A model generated the notes under the pieces. That model saw nothing but the letters and a program-made list of their open reading frames with translations, had not been told where the DNA came from and did no database searches. A stretch of DNA of 59,340 nucleotides from Lachnospiraceae bacterium (GTDB taxonomy: Bacteria > Bacillota > Clostridia > Lachnospirales > Lachnospiraceae): positions 1-59,340 of the forward strand of contig JAFQIE010000004.1 of assembly GCA_017397645.1 (NCBI GenBank), written 5' to 3'. The position numbers and the translations under genes were made by a program. Shown here one piece after another: positions 8,296 to 16,566 of the stretch; position 1 is the first letter of the stretch; every line of letters starts with the position of its first letter.

Positions 8296-9741
8296 TTATC
8301 TCACAATGACATACTCAATGCCGAGAATCTCTGCAATCTTTGCAATGGTATCCGCATGGTGTCCTACACCCAATGCGTAATGGTGGGTGGGACCTTCCAT
8401 CACCCATTTCTTCACAAATTCCTTCGTGGTGGGAGCAAAGAAGCCGCGGGTATTGGTGTTACCGGTAGGAGGGATGGGCCCTTCCTTGGAAATACCTTCT
8501 CCAATCACGAATTTGAATTTGTTCTCTGCCGTCTGGGTAATACCCAACATAGTGATAGGGCCTTCCTTAATCTTAAACTCCACACTGGCACCACTGCCGG
8601 GTTTGCCGTGATACTTCTTCAAGCTGCGTAGCACCGGCTTTCCCTCAGCAATTGCCAGATGATGAGGACCATCGTGTCCTACCAGAATAAAATCCTCTGC
8701 AAAGTCAAAGGGATGAAATTCTGCAAAACTTCCGCCGATATTTAGTCGGTCCATAATTAACATGGCAATACAGGTCTTGATATCATACTCACCGCACATA
8801 GGAATGCCCTGCGCATTGAGAATGGAGTTACCTACGATGAAAGTAGTTGCCACTTTTCTATGCAGACTGTCGGCACCGCCCTCATAGTAGTAAGCCAAAC
8901 CGGTGAGGTTGTATTTCTCTACGAATTTATCCAATGCCACAGCAGATTTTGCCGCCTGGTATTTATCTGCATCTGTCAGTTTCGAAGTCACAGGATCTGA
9001 CTTGGGCTCGGGCATATCGAACTCCTGGTCAATCACACGAATCTTTGCCTGAATTTCTTCTTCTGTCACTTCGTTGTATAGTTCCAGTACATCGTCCACT
9101 TCCAGAAGGGGCACGTGAAGACCAAATGCCGCCGAAATCGCCGTGGGATCCGCATGCATATCGTACATAGCCTCCATGGTGTGTCCCATGAGCCCCATTC
9201 TGGCGCCTCTCAAATCATGCAGCACCTTAGCAATGTCGCACCATTTGGCAATTTCCTTGTTAGCCTCTTCATCCCCGTATAGGGTGCCGATGATGCAGTC
9301 GCTAATCTTCCTACCCAAACGATTGGCCACGCCGATAAACTCAGGAACAGAACAGATATTGTCGTTTTCCAACTGCATAAAGGTATTGGCCTTGGTGTAG
9401 TCCAGCGCCGCCCTGGGCTGTAACGCCACCAGTACCATAGGACGATTTACTTCCCTGATGATAGGTGCAAACACACTGGATGTGGCGTAAGTAATCATGT
9501 TGCAGAAAATCAAATCCACATTAGCTGCCTGCATCTGTTGCGCTGCCGCATATGCTTTTTCTGAAGTGTCTATCATACCAAAGTCAATGATTTCCACTTC
9601 ATTCTCCGCTGTCATGTCACACAAATCTTTGTGATATCCACACAGATTCTCATATAAGCCTTCAAATTGGTCGAAATAGGTGGCATGAGCCACAGCAAAC
9701 ACACCAATACGCGCCGTCCGCTTCTTCTTTCTTTCAATCAT
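8296..9741 (-). CDS. L-fucose/L-arabinose isomerase-family protein
   Basis: The 481-residue length and overall pattern match the fucose/arabinose isomerase superfamily: an N-terminal Rossmann-like domain (R-I-G-V-F-A-V-A-H), the L-I-F-C-N-M-I segment, and a C-terminal region with H-D-G-P-H-H and two further H-H pairs (near H-H-Y-A-L-G-V-G-H-H). Members interconvert aldoses and ketoses with a divalent metal, but many are sugar-binding or uncharacterised. GGAG lies 8 bases before the ATG. It is the first gene of a two-gene leftward operon with the GH99-like gene and is divergent from an AraC regulator. No transporter is nearby. Confidence 0.75.
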   Translation of the reverse strand: MIERKKKRTARIGVFAVAHATYFDQFEGLYENLCGYHKDLCDMTAENEVEIIDFGMIDTSEKAYAAAQQMQAANVDLIFCNMITYATSSVFAPIIREVNRPMVLVALQPRAALDYTKANTFMQLENDNICSVPEFIGVANRLGRKISDCIIGTLYGDEEANKEIAKWCDIAKVLHDLRGARMGLMGHTMEAMYDMHADPTAISAAFGLHVPLLEVDDVLELYNEVTEEEIQAKIRVIDQEFDMPEPKSDPVTSKLTDADKYQAAKSAVALDKFVEKYNLTGLAYYYEGGADSLHRKVATTFIVGNSILNAQGIPMCGEYDIKTCIAMLIMDRLNIGGSFAEFHPFDFAEDFILVGHDGPHHLAIAEGKPVLRSLKKYHGKPGSGASVEFKIKEGPITMLGITQTAENKFKFVIGEGISKEGPIPPTGNTNTRGFFAPTTKEFVKKWVMEGPTHHYALGVGHHADTIAKIAEILGIEYVIVR

Positions 9742-9808
9742 CTTCGTCTCTCCTTACGATTTGCCGGGGCATTTCTGTCCTGCAACCACTTACGTATCAC
9801 TTTATATC

Positions 9809-9837
9809 TTGGTTTTATCATTTCCACATGCTATAAT
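9809..9837 (+). promoter_or_regulatory. Promoter of the AraC-family regulator
   Basis: TTGGTT (9809-9814), 17-base spacer, TATAAT (9832-9837), about 50 bases before the regulator's ATG at 9889. The 147-base divergent gap also has to hold the promoter of the isomerase operon. Confidence 0.55.
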
Positions 9838-9888
9838 CAAGGTGCAAAGCAAACAATAATTTGTGTAAAGCAAAGATTCGGAGGCACT

Positions 9889-10734
9889 ATGCTATTTTCA
9901 GAGATTACTCCCTTTGTCAGGTACGCAAGATATCTGAATTTAAGTGAAAATTCCTATTATAACGAAGTTGTCGGGCTGGACAGCCGCTTCTTCTATTGCT
10001 TGAATGGGTATGGTAAAATAAAGATTTCTGATACAGAATATGAAATGGCCACCGGAGATTTGCTCATTATCTGCGCAGGAATTCCCTATCACATTCTGAC
10101 TCCGGAGCATTCTGTAAACTATATCGCCATCAATTTCGACTATAGCCAGAATGCTGCCCGGCACACGATTCCTATCAAGCCGGTTTTGCCGGAGGAGTAT
10201 GAAAATAGCCTTCTACCGGATAAGACCATAGTGGAAGAGCCCACCGTTTTACAGGATGTACTTTATGTGAAAAGTTTTGAGATTCTACAAAAACGATTAT
10301 CTTTACTGGTGCGGGAGTACACGCAGAAACTTTTATACCATGAGCAGAAATGCAGTCACCTGTTGGCGGAATGCATTGCTGATTGTCTGCGGTATCGGGA
10401 ACTGGGAAGTACTTCTTTAGAAAAAGAATCCTCCCACCAAATCCTTGCCTATATCCATGAACACTATGCCGAGAATCTGACCAACCATTCCGTCGGTCAA
10501 ACATTCGGCTATCACGCCAATTATGTCAGTGCTTTGATGAAGCGACTGACAGGCATGCCTCTTCATCAGTATATCATTCACATCCGTCTGATGAACGCGG
10601 CCAACTTATTGGAAAACACCGGTTTAAGCATCAGCGAAATTGCCTTGACCTGTGGCTTTTGCGATGTGGCTTATTTCTCCGGCTATTTCAAAAAACATTT
10701 TGGCATCACGCCATCCCATTATAGAAATGTATAA
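9889..10734 (+). CDS. AraC-family transcriptional regulator with cupin sensor domain
   Basis: The 281-residue product has an N-terminal cupin-like ligand domain (about 1-130; D-S-R-F-F-Y-C-L-N-G-Y-G-K-I, then G-D-L-L-I-I) and a C-terminal pair of helix-turn-helix units (about 180-281) ending with the family signature I-S-E-I-A-L-T-C-G-F... Y-F-S-G-Y-F-K-K-H-F-G-I-T-P. The start at 9889 has CGGAGG 4 bases before it; an upstream in-frame start has no such site. Its divergence from the isomerase/GH99 operon makes it the likely sugar-responsive regulator of that operon. Confidence 0.88.
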   Translation: MLFSEITPFVRYARYLNLSENSYYNEVVGLDSRFFYCLNGYGKIKISDTEYEMATGDLLIICAGIPYHILTPEHSVNYIAINFDYSQNAARHTIPIKPVLPEEYENSLLPDKTIVEEPTVLQDVLYVKSFEILQKRLSLLVREYTQKLLYHEQKCSHLLAECIADCLRYRELGSTSLEKESSHQILAYIHEHYAENLTNHSVGQTFGYHANYVSALMKRLTGMPLHQYIIHIRLMNAANLLENTGLSISEIALTCGFCDVAYFSGYFKKHFGITPSHYRNV

Positions 10735-10806
10735 GAAGAGAAACGCATAGAATTACCGTAACAGGCGATACTTTTAATAACAAAACACCTAAGTAGGAGG
10801 CATCCC

Positions 10807-11787
10807 ATGAAAATTTTATTTTACGACACCAAAAAATACGACCGCCAAAGTTTTGAGCAGACATTGGAAAAGTTTCCTGAAGTTTCCATAGATTTTACGT
10901 CCTCGGACCTGGATCCCATCACCGCTTCTCTGGCACAGGGATATGACGCAGTGTGTGCCTTTGTCAGTTCTGACGTAAGTGCCCCGACCCTGGAAGTATT
11001 ACATCAACTGGGTGTGGGACTTGTTCTAATGCGCTGCGCCGGCTTTAACAATGTGGATATGGAAGTTGCCGAAAAGTACGGCATTCAGGTAATGCGCGTG
11101 CCGGGATACTCTCCCGAAGCTGTAGCAGAACATGCTATGGCCTTGGCGCTGGCTTGCAATCGCCGTATTCATAAAGCCTATGTACGGGTGAGGGAAAACG
11201 ATTTCAGCCTAAACGGTCTGATGGGAATGAATTTCTACCAGAAAACCGCAGGCATCATCGGTACCGGTAAAATTGGTGCTGCCATGTGCCGTATCTGTCA
11301 TGGATTCGGCATGCGGGTCATTGCATATGATATCTATGAAAACCCAGACTTGAAATCTTTTGTGGAATATGTTTCCTTAGAACAACTGCTTTCTGACAGC
11401 GATGTCATTTCTTTGCACTGTCCGCTGATGGATTCGACCCGTCACATGATAAACAAAAACACCATCTCTCAGATGAAAGACGGTGTGATTTTCGTCAACA
11501 CTTCCCGTGGTGCTTTGGTAAAGACACAGGATTTGATTGATGGTATTCGCATGCGCAAATTTGCAGGCGTAGGATTAGATGTATATGAAGAAGAAACGGA
11601 CAATGTATTTGAAGACCGTTCTGATGAGATCTTGGAGCATTCCACCACAGCCAGACTTTTGTCCTTTCCCAATGTGGTCATCACGTCCCATCAGGGCTTC
11701 TTCACCAAAGAAGCATTAGAGGCTATCGCCCATACCACACTGCAAAATGCCATGGACTATAAGAGTGGTGTGGTGAAACCTTTTTAG
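10807..11787 (+). CDS. ldhA: D-lactate dehydrogenase family 2-hydroxyacid dehydrogenase
   Basis: The 326-residue enzyme has the R-C-A-G-F-N-N-V-D stretch and V-P-G-Y-S-P-E-A-V-A-E-H pattern of fermentative D-lactate dehydrogenases, a Rossmann G-T-G-K-I-G (152-157), the catalytic Arg in S-R-G-A (about 234), acidic E-E-E near 262-264 and the His in S-H-Q-G (about 295). It should reduce pyruvate to D-lactate with NADH, although related 2-hydroxyacids are possible. GGAGG precedes the ATG. It is a single gene, convergent with the following radical SAM gene at a distance of only 12 bases. Confidence 0.88.
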   Translation: MKILFYDTKKYDRQSFEQTLEKFPEVSIDFTSSDLDPITASLAQGYDAVCAFVSSDVSAPTLEVLHQLGVGLVLMRCAGFNNVDMEVAEKYGIQVMRVPGYSPEAVAEHAMALALACNRRIHKAYVRVRENDFSLNGLMGMNFYQKTAGIIGTGKIGAAMCRICHGFGMRVIAYDIYENPDLKSFVEYVSLEQLLSDSDVISLHCPLMDSTRHMINKNTISQMKDGVIFVNTSRGALVKTQDLIDGIRMRKFAGVGLDVYEEETDNVFEDRSDEILEHSTTARLLSFPNVVITSHQGFFTKEALEAIAHTTLQNAMDYKSGVVKPF

Positions 11788-11799
11788 CTATCGGATGAA

Positions 11800-12498
11800 C
11801 TACTCTATTCCACGAAGCAGAACCCTATTCACATATCTTCTCATAATAGAAGCCATCTGCTCTAACTCCCCACGGGTGTATTCTCCACACACCCGGGGAG
11901 TAAGCACGTTTTCGCTGTGCTTATAACTTTGGATATAATAGGCATCACTGCCCTCCAACCATTTCCCAATGGTCTCAAATTCTTCTGTCGTATGAATGCC
12001 TTTTACCACCGTGGTACGGAACTCATAAGGAATATTTCCCTGCTTCAAGAGTTCCACCGTCCTGCAGATGGGCATTATGTCGATTCCCGGCACACCTGTG
12101 GCCAAAGCATAATTCTCCGGTGCGGCCTTTATGTCCATGGCCACATAATCCAAAAGGTTCTTTTCAATCAGAGACTCCACCACATCCGGACGGAATCCAT
12201 TGGTATCTAATTTCACTAAATACCCCAAATCTTTTACTTTACAGACGAAATCCGCTAAATCAACCTGTAGAGTTGGTTCTCCTCCGGTGATACACACGCC
12301 CTGCAACATGCCTTTGCGTTTCTTTAAATGGGAGAACACTTCCTCCTCGGACACGATAGGCGCATCGCCCCCGGGACAAAGCAGATCACTATTATGGCAA
12401 AAAGGACATCGGAAATTACAGCCGCCTGTAAATACAGTGGCCGCCAAATGTTCCGGATAATCTAATAAGGTTAATTTTTGAAATCCGTGGATCTTCAT
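11800..12498 (-). CDS. Anaerobic ribonucleotide reductase-activating-like radical SAM protein
   Basis: The 232-residue protein opens with the activase pattern T-L-L-D-Y-P, followed by the radical SAM cluster motif C27-N-F-R-C31-P-F-C34 and the G-G-E-P strand. It belongs to the group annotated as anaerobic NTP-reductase activating proteins (NrdG-like). These use S-adenosylmethionine and a 4Fe-4S cluster to put a glycyl radical on a partner. No nrdD or other glycyl-radical enzyme is in the window, so its partner is unknown. It is divergent from tadA with a 92-base gap. Confidence 0.82.
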   Translation of the reverse strand: MKIHGFQKLTLLDYPEHLAATVFTGGCNFRCPFCHNSDLLCPGGDAPIVSEEEVFSHLKKRKGMLQGVCITGGEPTLQVDLADFVCKVKDLGYLVKLDTNGFRPDVVESLIEKNLLDYVAMDIKAAPENYALATGVPGIDIMPICRTVELLKQGNIPYEFRTTVVKGIHTTEEFETIGKWLEGSDAYYIQSYKHSENVLTPRVCGEYTRGELEQMASIMRRYVNRVLLRGIE

Positions 12499-12590
12499 TT
12501 ACAGTACCCTTTCTCTTTTATATACATTTGATTCTATTTACATTTTGTATTATACTTTAGTTACCATGATGTAACAAAGGAAGGTACCCC

Positions 12591-13088
12591 ATGACACTCA
12601 TCAAAAGCGTCACAGAAAAATACATGAAGGAAGCCCTGAAACAGGCAAAAAAGGCATATGCCTTGGGCGAAGTCCCCATCGGCTGTGTGATTGTATATCA
12701 GGATAAAATCATTGGTCGAGGCTACAATCGCCGCAACACCGACAAAAATACTCTGGCCCACGCAGAAATCACTGCCATCAACAAAGCCAGCAAAAAAATC
12801 GGTGACTGGCGTCTGGAGGAATGTACCCTCTATGTCACCTTGGAACCTTGCCAGATGTGTGCAGGTGCCATTGTGCAGGCCCGCATCCCCCAAGTGGTAA
12901 TGGGGTGTATGAATCCTAAAGCCGGATGTGCCGGCTCTGTTTTGAATATATTGGAAATGCCCCAGTTTAACCATCAGGTGGATGTCACCCGAGGTGTCTT
13001 GGAACAGGAATGCAGCAAAATGCTAAAGCTATTTTTCACCGAGCTTCGTATCCGCAACAAAGCGGAAAAAGAGGCTACTTCTTTGTAA
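12591..13088 (+). CDS. tadA: tRNA-specific adenosine deaminase TadA
   Basis: The 165-residue zinc deaminase shows H57-A-E59 and P86-C87-x-x-C90, the metal and proton-shuttle residues of the cytidine-deaminase fold. TadA converts A34 to inosine in tRNA-Arg(ACG). AAGGAAGG precedes the ATG. In many Firmicutes tadA lies next to the SRP RNA and dnaX. Here ffs is 1.4 kb to the right and dnaX about 7 kb to the left. Its last 14 bases overlap the end of the convergent acyltransferase gene. Confidence 0.95.
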   Translation: MTLIKSVTEKYMKEALKQAKKAYALGEVPIGCVIVYQDKIIGRGYNRRNTDKNTLAHAEITAINKASKKIGDWRLEECTLYVTLEPCQMCAGAIVQARIPQVVMGCMNPKAGCAGSVLNILEMPQFNHQVDVTRGVLEQECSKMLKLFFTELRIRNKAEKEATSL

Positions 13089-14337
13089 GCTTGTACAACT
13101 CTTCTGTGGCAAGTCTTGTTTTTGCCACCACATCCCCTCCATTCGTCGGGAAGCAATAATACAACACCTCTGTGTTTCCAATACAAATCATGTCACCCAA
13201 TTCATACCAGTAATAATCTGAATACAGGCTGTAGGAAGCAGAAGGCTTCTGCACATAATCCAATTGTCCGTCACAACCTGTCAGGTGAAATCCCTCCTTG
13301 GAATGTTTCAAAACACCTTTCCCGACACGATAAATGCATTTTGTGTTTACCAGCATGCAGATATCCACCGGAACTTCCAATTCGTACATATCGGTGGTCA
13401 GTTCTTCCCGCACACAGTCTCTCTGCCAGCGATACCAATCCGGGATATGGGCAAATTCCGTTGTTCCCTCTGTGGCTTTCATCCGTCCGTATTCTGTCAG
13501 TTCGTATGTTTTTCCACAGTGCTCACAGGTCAAATAAATCCCTTTCCCAACCATCTGCCCCTCGACTTTGCAATGAGGACATTTGTAGAGTACACGGTTT
13601 AAGAAATCTGTTCTGAACTTTTCGGAAACAGACACTTGATTCTCCTGCTGCCACTTGAAATTATCAAAAGAAAACTGCTCTTGTAAAATGGCATTCAATT
13701 CCTCTACGGATTTCGCAGCGATATCCTCTGCAGACAATAAATATTCCACATCTGCAGATACCTTCACCTTTCTCCTCTGTAATCCATTATACAAAGGATC
13801 CAGCGCAAACGCACCGTAGGTTTGAATCATCACCACCGGCACCTTCAATAGTTTCAGGCATTTCCCCAAGCTTTCCGGTAAGGGTGTGGCAGTACCATCA
13901 AAACTATAGCTTGCTTCCGGATACATGAGAATGGAACTGCCTAACTTACTCAACGCATAACTCATATCCTTCACCAAGGCCAAATCCGTCACAAACTTCT
14001 GTGTGGGAATACAGCCGATCAATCGCATCAGAAGATTCTTACCCACAAACCCGTCCGAGGTACAAACAATGTTATATTTTCTTGGAAACAGAATCCGGTT
14101 GGCAATCTTCAAATCAATAAAGCTGGAATGATTCATCAGGACCAGGCAAGGCTCTTTCTTGCCCAGTTTTTCCATACCGATTTTGCGGTAAGTAAACCCT
14201 ACCGCCCACAAATCGAAGATGGAAATCACCCGTATCACAAATGCAAGCAACCACATAGGTCTCGCCGGCTGCTGTCTTTTTTGTTTCGGTAGCGCCGTGA
14301 CATAAGCATATGCCTTATTTTTCGCCTTAATCTTCAT
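13075..14337 (-). CDS. Lysophospholipid acyltransferase-like protein with C-terminal zinc ribbon
   Basis: With the start at 14337 (GAGGG 7 bases upstream) the protein has 420 residues. It has a membrane-associated N-terminus, the PlsC-type catalytic H-x4-D motif (N-H-S-S-F-I-D, His about 70, Asp about 75) and Y-P-E-A-S as the substrate motif. The second half holds a zinc ribbon (C-P-H-C ... C-E-H-C, about 250-275) and a further domain of unknown role. It likely acylates a lysophospholipid or related lipid. The ribbon extension makes it about 170 residues longer than simple PlsC proteins. An in-frame ATG at 14409 is possible but lacks a clear ribosome site. Confidence 0.75.
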   Translation of the reverse strand: MKIKAKNKAYAYVTALPKQKRQQPARPMWLLAFVIRVISIFDLWAVGFTYRKIGMEKLGKKEPCLVLMNHSSFIDLKIANRILFPRKYNIVCTSDGFVGKNLLMRLIGCIPTQKFVTDLALVKDMSYALSKLGSSILMYPEASYSFDGTATPLPESLGKCLKLLKVPVVMIQTYGAFALDPLYNGLQRRKVKVSADVEYLLSAEDIAAKSVEELNAILQEQFSFDNFKWQQENQVSVSEKFRTDFLNRVLYKCPHCKVEGQMVGKGIYLTCEHCGKTYELTEYGRMKATEGTTEFAHIPDWYRWQRDCVREELTTDMYELEVPVDICMLVNTKCIYRVGKGVLKHSKEGFHLTGCDGQLDYVQKPSASYSLYSDYYWYELGDMICIGNTEVLYYCFPTNGGDVVAKTRLATEELYKLTKK

Positions 14338-14461
14338 CCGTAAACCCTCATGCGTATCTGAATAGACTTCTATTTCATTGTACCTTGTCTGCCTTTGCTT
14401 AGCAAACAATTTTTACTTTTCGGTTTCGTGCACAATTTTACTATTTCGGGTCCCTCTTCCC

Positions 14462-14490
14462 TTGACAAACAAATGCAAACCCGATAAACT
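14462..14490 (+). promoter_or_regulatory. Promoter of the SRP RNA gene
   Basis: TTGACA (14462-14467), an exact 17-base spacer, TAAACT (14485-14490); the RNA 5' end is about 7 bases further on. Confidence 0.8.
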
Positions 14491-14496
14491 AAAAAA

Positions 14497-14651
14497 GCCG
14501 TATATTTTTGAGGGAAACAATGATGAAATTCGGTCTCACGCAATGGAAATCTACGAACCGTGTCAGGTTGGGAACAAAGCAGCACTAAGTGGAATCTTTC
14601 ATGTGCCGTGAGGCAACCGGGTGGAGTTGTTACATCTTGGGGATGTACGGC
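14497..14651 (+). ncRNA. ffs: Signal recognition particle RNA, small bacterial type
   Basis: The roughly 155-base RNA closes by GCCGTA (from 14497) pairing with TACGGC (14646-14651). It contains the conserved domain IV: GUCAGG on one side, AGCAGC on the other, and a GGAA tetraloop closed by UUG/CAA in place of the usual UCC/GGA, a compensated change that supports the fold. The flanking AAGTGGAA and ATGTGCCG segments match SRP RNA. Upstream bases leave no room for a Bacillus-type Alu domain, so this is the short 4.5S-like form. Together with Ffh it targets nascent membrane proteins. It fills most of the gap between 14338 and 14722. Confidence 0.9.
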
Positions 14652-14722
14652 CTTTGTATTCGTATGAATAACGGACATAGTTGATTTCCGATAGCCATCC
14701 AAACGCAACGGAAGGAATTGTA

Positions 14723-15661
14723 ATGACGATTACAAAAATAGCGATAGACAATTACATGAAACACTGCGTTCTCTGTCCCAGAAAATGCGGTGCAAACCGT
14801 TTTGATGGAAATGTCGGCTTTTGTGGTCAGGGAGCGGACCTCACCGCCGCCCGTGCCGCCCTACACTTTTGGGAAGAGCCCTGCATCAGCGGCGCTTACG
14901 GAGAGGCTTGTCCCGGCTCCGGCACGGTATTTTTCACCGGGTGTAATCTAAAATGTGTTTTTTGTCAAAATCATCAGATTGCCGCCGGCACATGGGGTAA
15001 ACCAATTGGCATTCACCGATTGTCCGAAATCTTTTTAGAATTACAGGAAAAAGGCGCAGCCAATATCAACCTGGTGACAGGTGCACACTTCATCCCGCAA
15101 ATCACCTTGGCCCTACAGGAAGCAAAGTCCATGGGACTTGCAATACCGGTAGTGTATAACAGTTCCGGATACGAAGAAGTAGCCTCCTTAAAACTATTAG
15201 AAGGTTTGGTTGACATCTATCTGCCCGACTTAAAGTATTATGATTCAAGCATTTCCACCCGCTACTCCTTTGCCCCCGATTATTTTGAGAAGGCAACGGC
15301 TGCCTTGTCCGAAATGTATCGTCAGGTTGGTCCTGCGATAATTGACACAGCATCCGGGTTAATGCGTCAGGGTATGTTGGTAAGACACCTACTGCTTCCC
15401 GGGCAAAGTGGGGACTCCAAACGGATTTTACGTTACCTGCATGACACTTACGGAAACAACATTTATATTAGTATCATGAATCAATACACTCCCTTGCCTC
15501 ATGCAAAGGAATATCCCGAGTTAAGTCGCAAGATTACAGAAGCAGAATACGAAAAAATCATACGATTCGCAGAAAACATCGGCATTGAAAATGCATTTAT
15601 CCAGGAAGGCGAAACGGCTGATGAAAGTTTTATTCCCGCGTTTGACGGAGAAGGATTATAA
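14723..15661 (+). CDS. PflX-like radical SAM protein
   Basis: With GGAAGG before the ATG at 14723 the protein has 312 residues. An N-terminal cysteine set (C15, C18, C22, C34; L-C-P-R-K-C-G) precedes the radical SAM motif C74-N-L-K-C78-V-F-C81, the layout of the PflX/COG1313 group related to pyruvate formate-lyase activases. The group's substrates are not established. It follows the SRP RNA by about 70 bases and overlaps the end of the convergent DUF6128 gene by 6 bases. Confidence 0.82.
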   Translation: MTITKIAIDNYMKHCVLCPRKCGANRFDGNVGFCGQGADLTAARAALHFWEEPCISGAYGEACPGSGTVFFTGCNLKCVFCQNHQIAAGTWGKPIGIHRLSEIFLELQEKGAANINLVTGAHFIPQITLALQEAKSMGLAIPVVYNSSGYEEVASLKLLEGLVDIYLPDLKYYDSSISTRYSFAPDYFEKATAALSEMYRQVGPAIIDTASGLMRQGMLVRHLLLPGQSGDSKRILRYLHDTYGNNIYISIMNQYTPLPHAKEYPELSRKITEAEYEKIIRFAENIGIENAFIQEGETADESFIPAFDGEGL

Positions 15662-16456
15662 GTGCACGCGCATCATATAATATCCGAAATCTCCCGCCTG
15701 CGCGGGTTCTTTTTCGCACTCAAAACTTTCAAATCCGAACATAATTGCAACCTGTTTTTCTCTTTCAAAAAAGCTGCCCGGTGTGCCCACATAATAGGCA
15801 TACTCCGCCTGTCTACGTACTCTTGCTAAAATCAAATGACCATAATTGTAATACCCATGAAGCAGGAAACTATTGTTTACCTTCTTATAGGATTCTTCTC
15901 TAAAGATAAGAAAGTCCGCAGGGCGAACGGATAGAAACTCTCTATGGTCTCCATATGGCTTGATGTGGGGATAAATGTTCCACAGATGCTGCCATTTTTC
16001 CTCGGCAATTCTATTCCTATCTGCCGCCACACCCGGTTCCTGCTTGTCAGAGATATGATCCACATCCACAAAATCCGCTTGATTAAGATCCGAATCAGGG
16101 GCTTCGCTATCTTCCTCTTTGGGCGTCTGACCTTGCACCTGCCATATACCCACTACAAAGGTATCTTCCCTAAGCGGTATCACAATTTTTTCCCATTCCT
16201 CAACAGGGACTCCGTCCCACTGACAAGAAAAGGTACCACTTCCATTGTCCATCTGAATTTTACCTAAAAAGTATTCTTGTCCTGCCGTTTGAAGAATTAC
16301 ATCTCTTTGCACTTTATTCGCACATGGTACATCCCGAAGTACTATCTCCATTGAGATATTGCCGTCCCGCGCCTCAACCTTCCAAACACCACCGCCTTTG
16401 ATCCGCTCCCCCGATTCGCAATAATCCAAATACTTAATCGTTCTATGATATGACAT
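15656..16456 (-). CDS. DUF6128-type protein of unknown function
   Basis: With the start at 16456 (GGGGG upstream) the protein has 266 residues. The N-terminal half is a beta-rich domain (Y-H-R-T-I-K-Y-L, then an E-A-R-D-G-N strand and Y-F-L-G-K-I). An acidic linker follows, and the C-terminal domain contains W-N-I-Y-P-H, F-L-S-V-R-P-A-D and Y-Y-V-G-T-P-G-S. I recognise it as the Lachnospiraceae-typical DUF6128 type from memory. There is no signal peptide or membrane segment, and function is unknown. It lies just past the regulator that ends the dehydratase operon and could be read from it, as no strong terminator separates them. Confidence 0.55.
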   Translation of the reverse strand: MSYHRTIKYLDYCESGERIKGGGVWKVEARDGNISMEIVLRDVPCANKVQRDVILQTAGQEYFLGKIQMDNGSGTFSCQWDGVPVEEWEKIVIPLREDTFVVGIWQVQGQTPKEEDSEAPDSDLNQADFVDVDHISDKQEPGVAADRNRIAEEKWQHLWNIYPHIKPYGDHREFLSVRPADFLIFREESYKKVNNSFLLHGYYNYGHLILARVRRQAEYAYYVGTPGSFFEREKQVAIMFGFESFECEKEPAQAGDFGYYMMRVHL

Positions 16457-16566
16457 AAAAATACCCCCTAAACACATGATATCAGTAAACTAATATAATG
16501 TATTCAGAGGGTTGTCTGTTCATTCGTACAACCTGTGTCCAGTCAGTTTTGGGGCACTGTGCTTCA

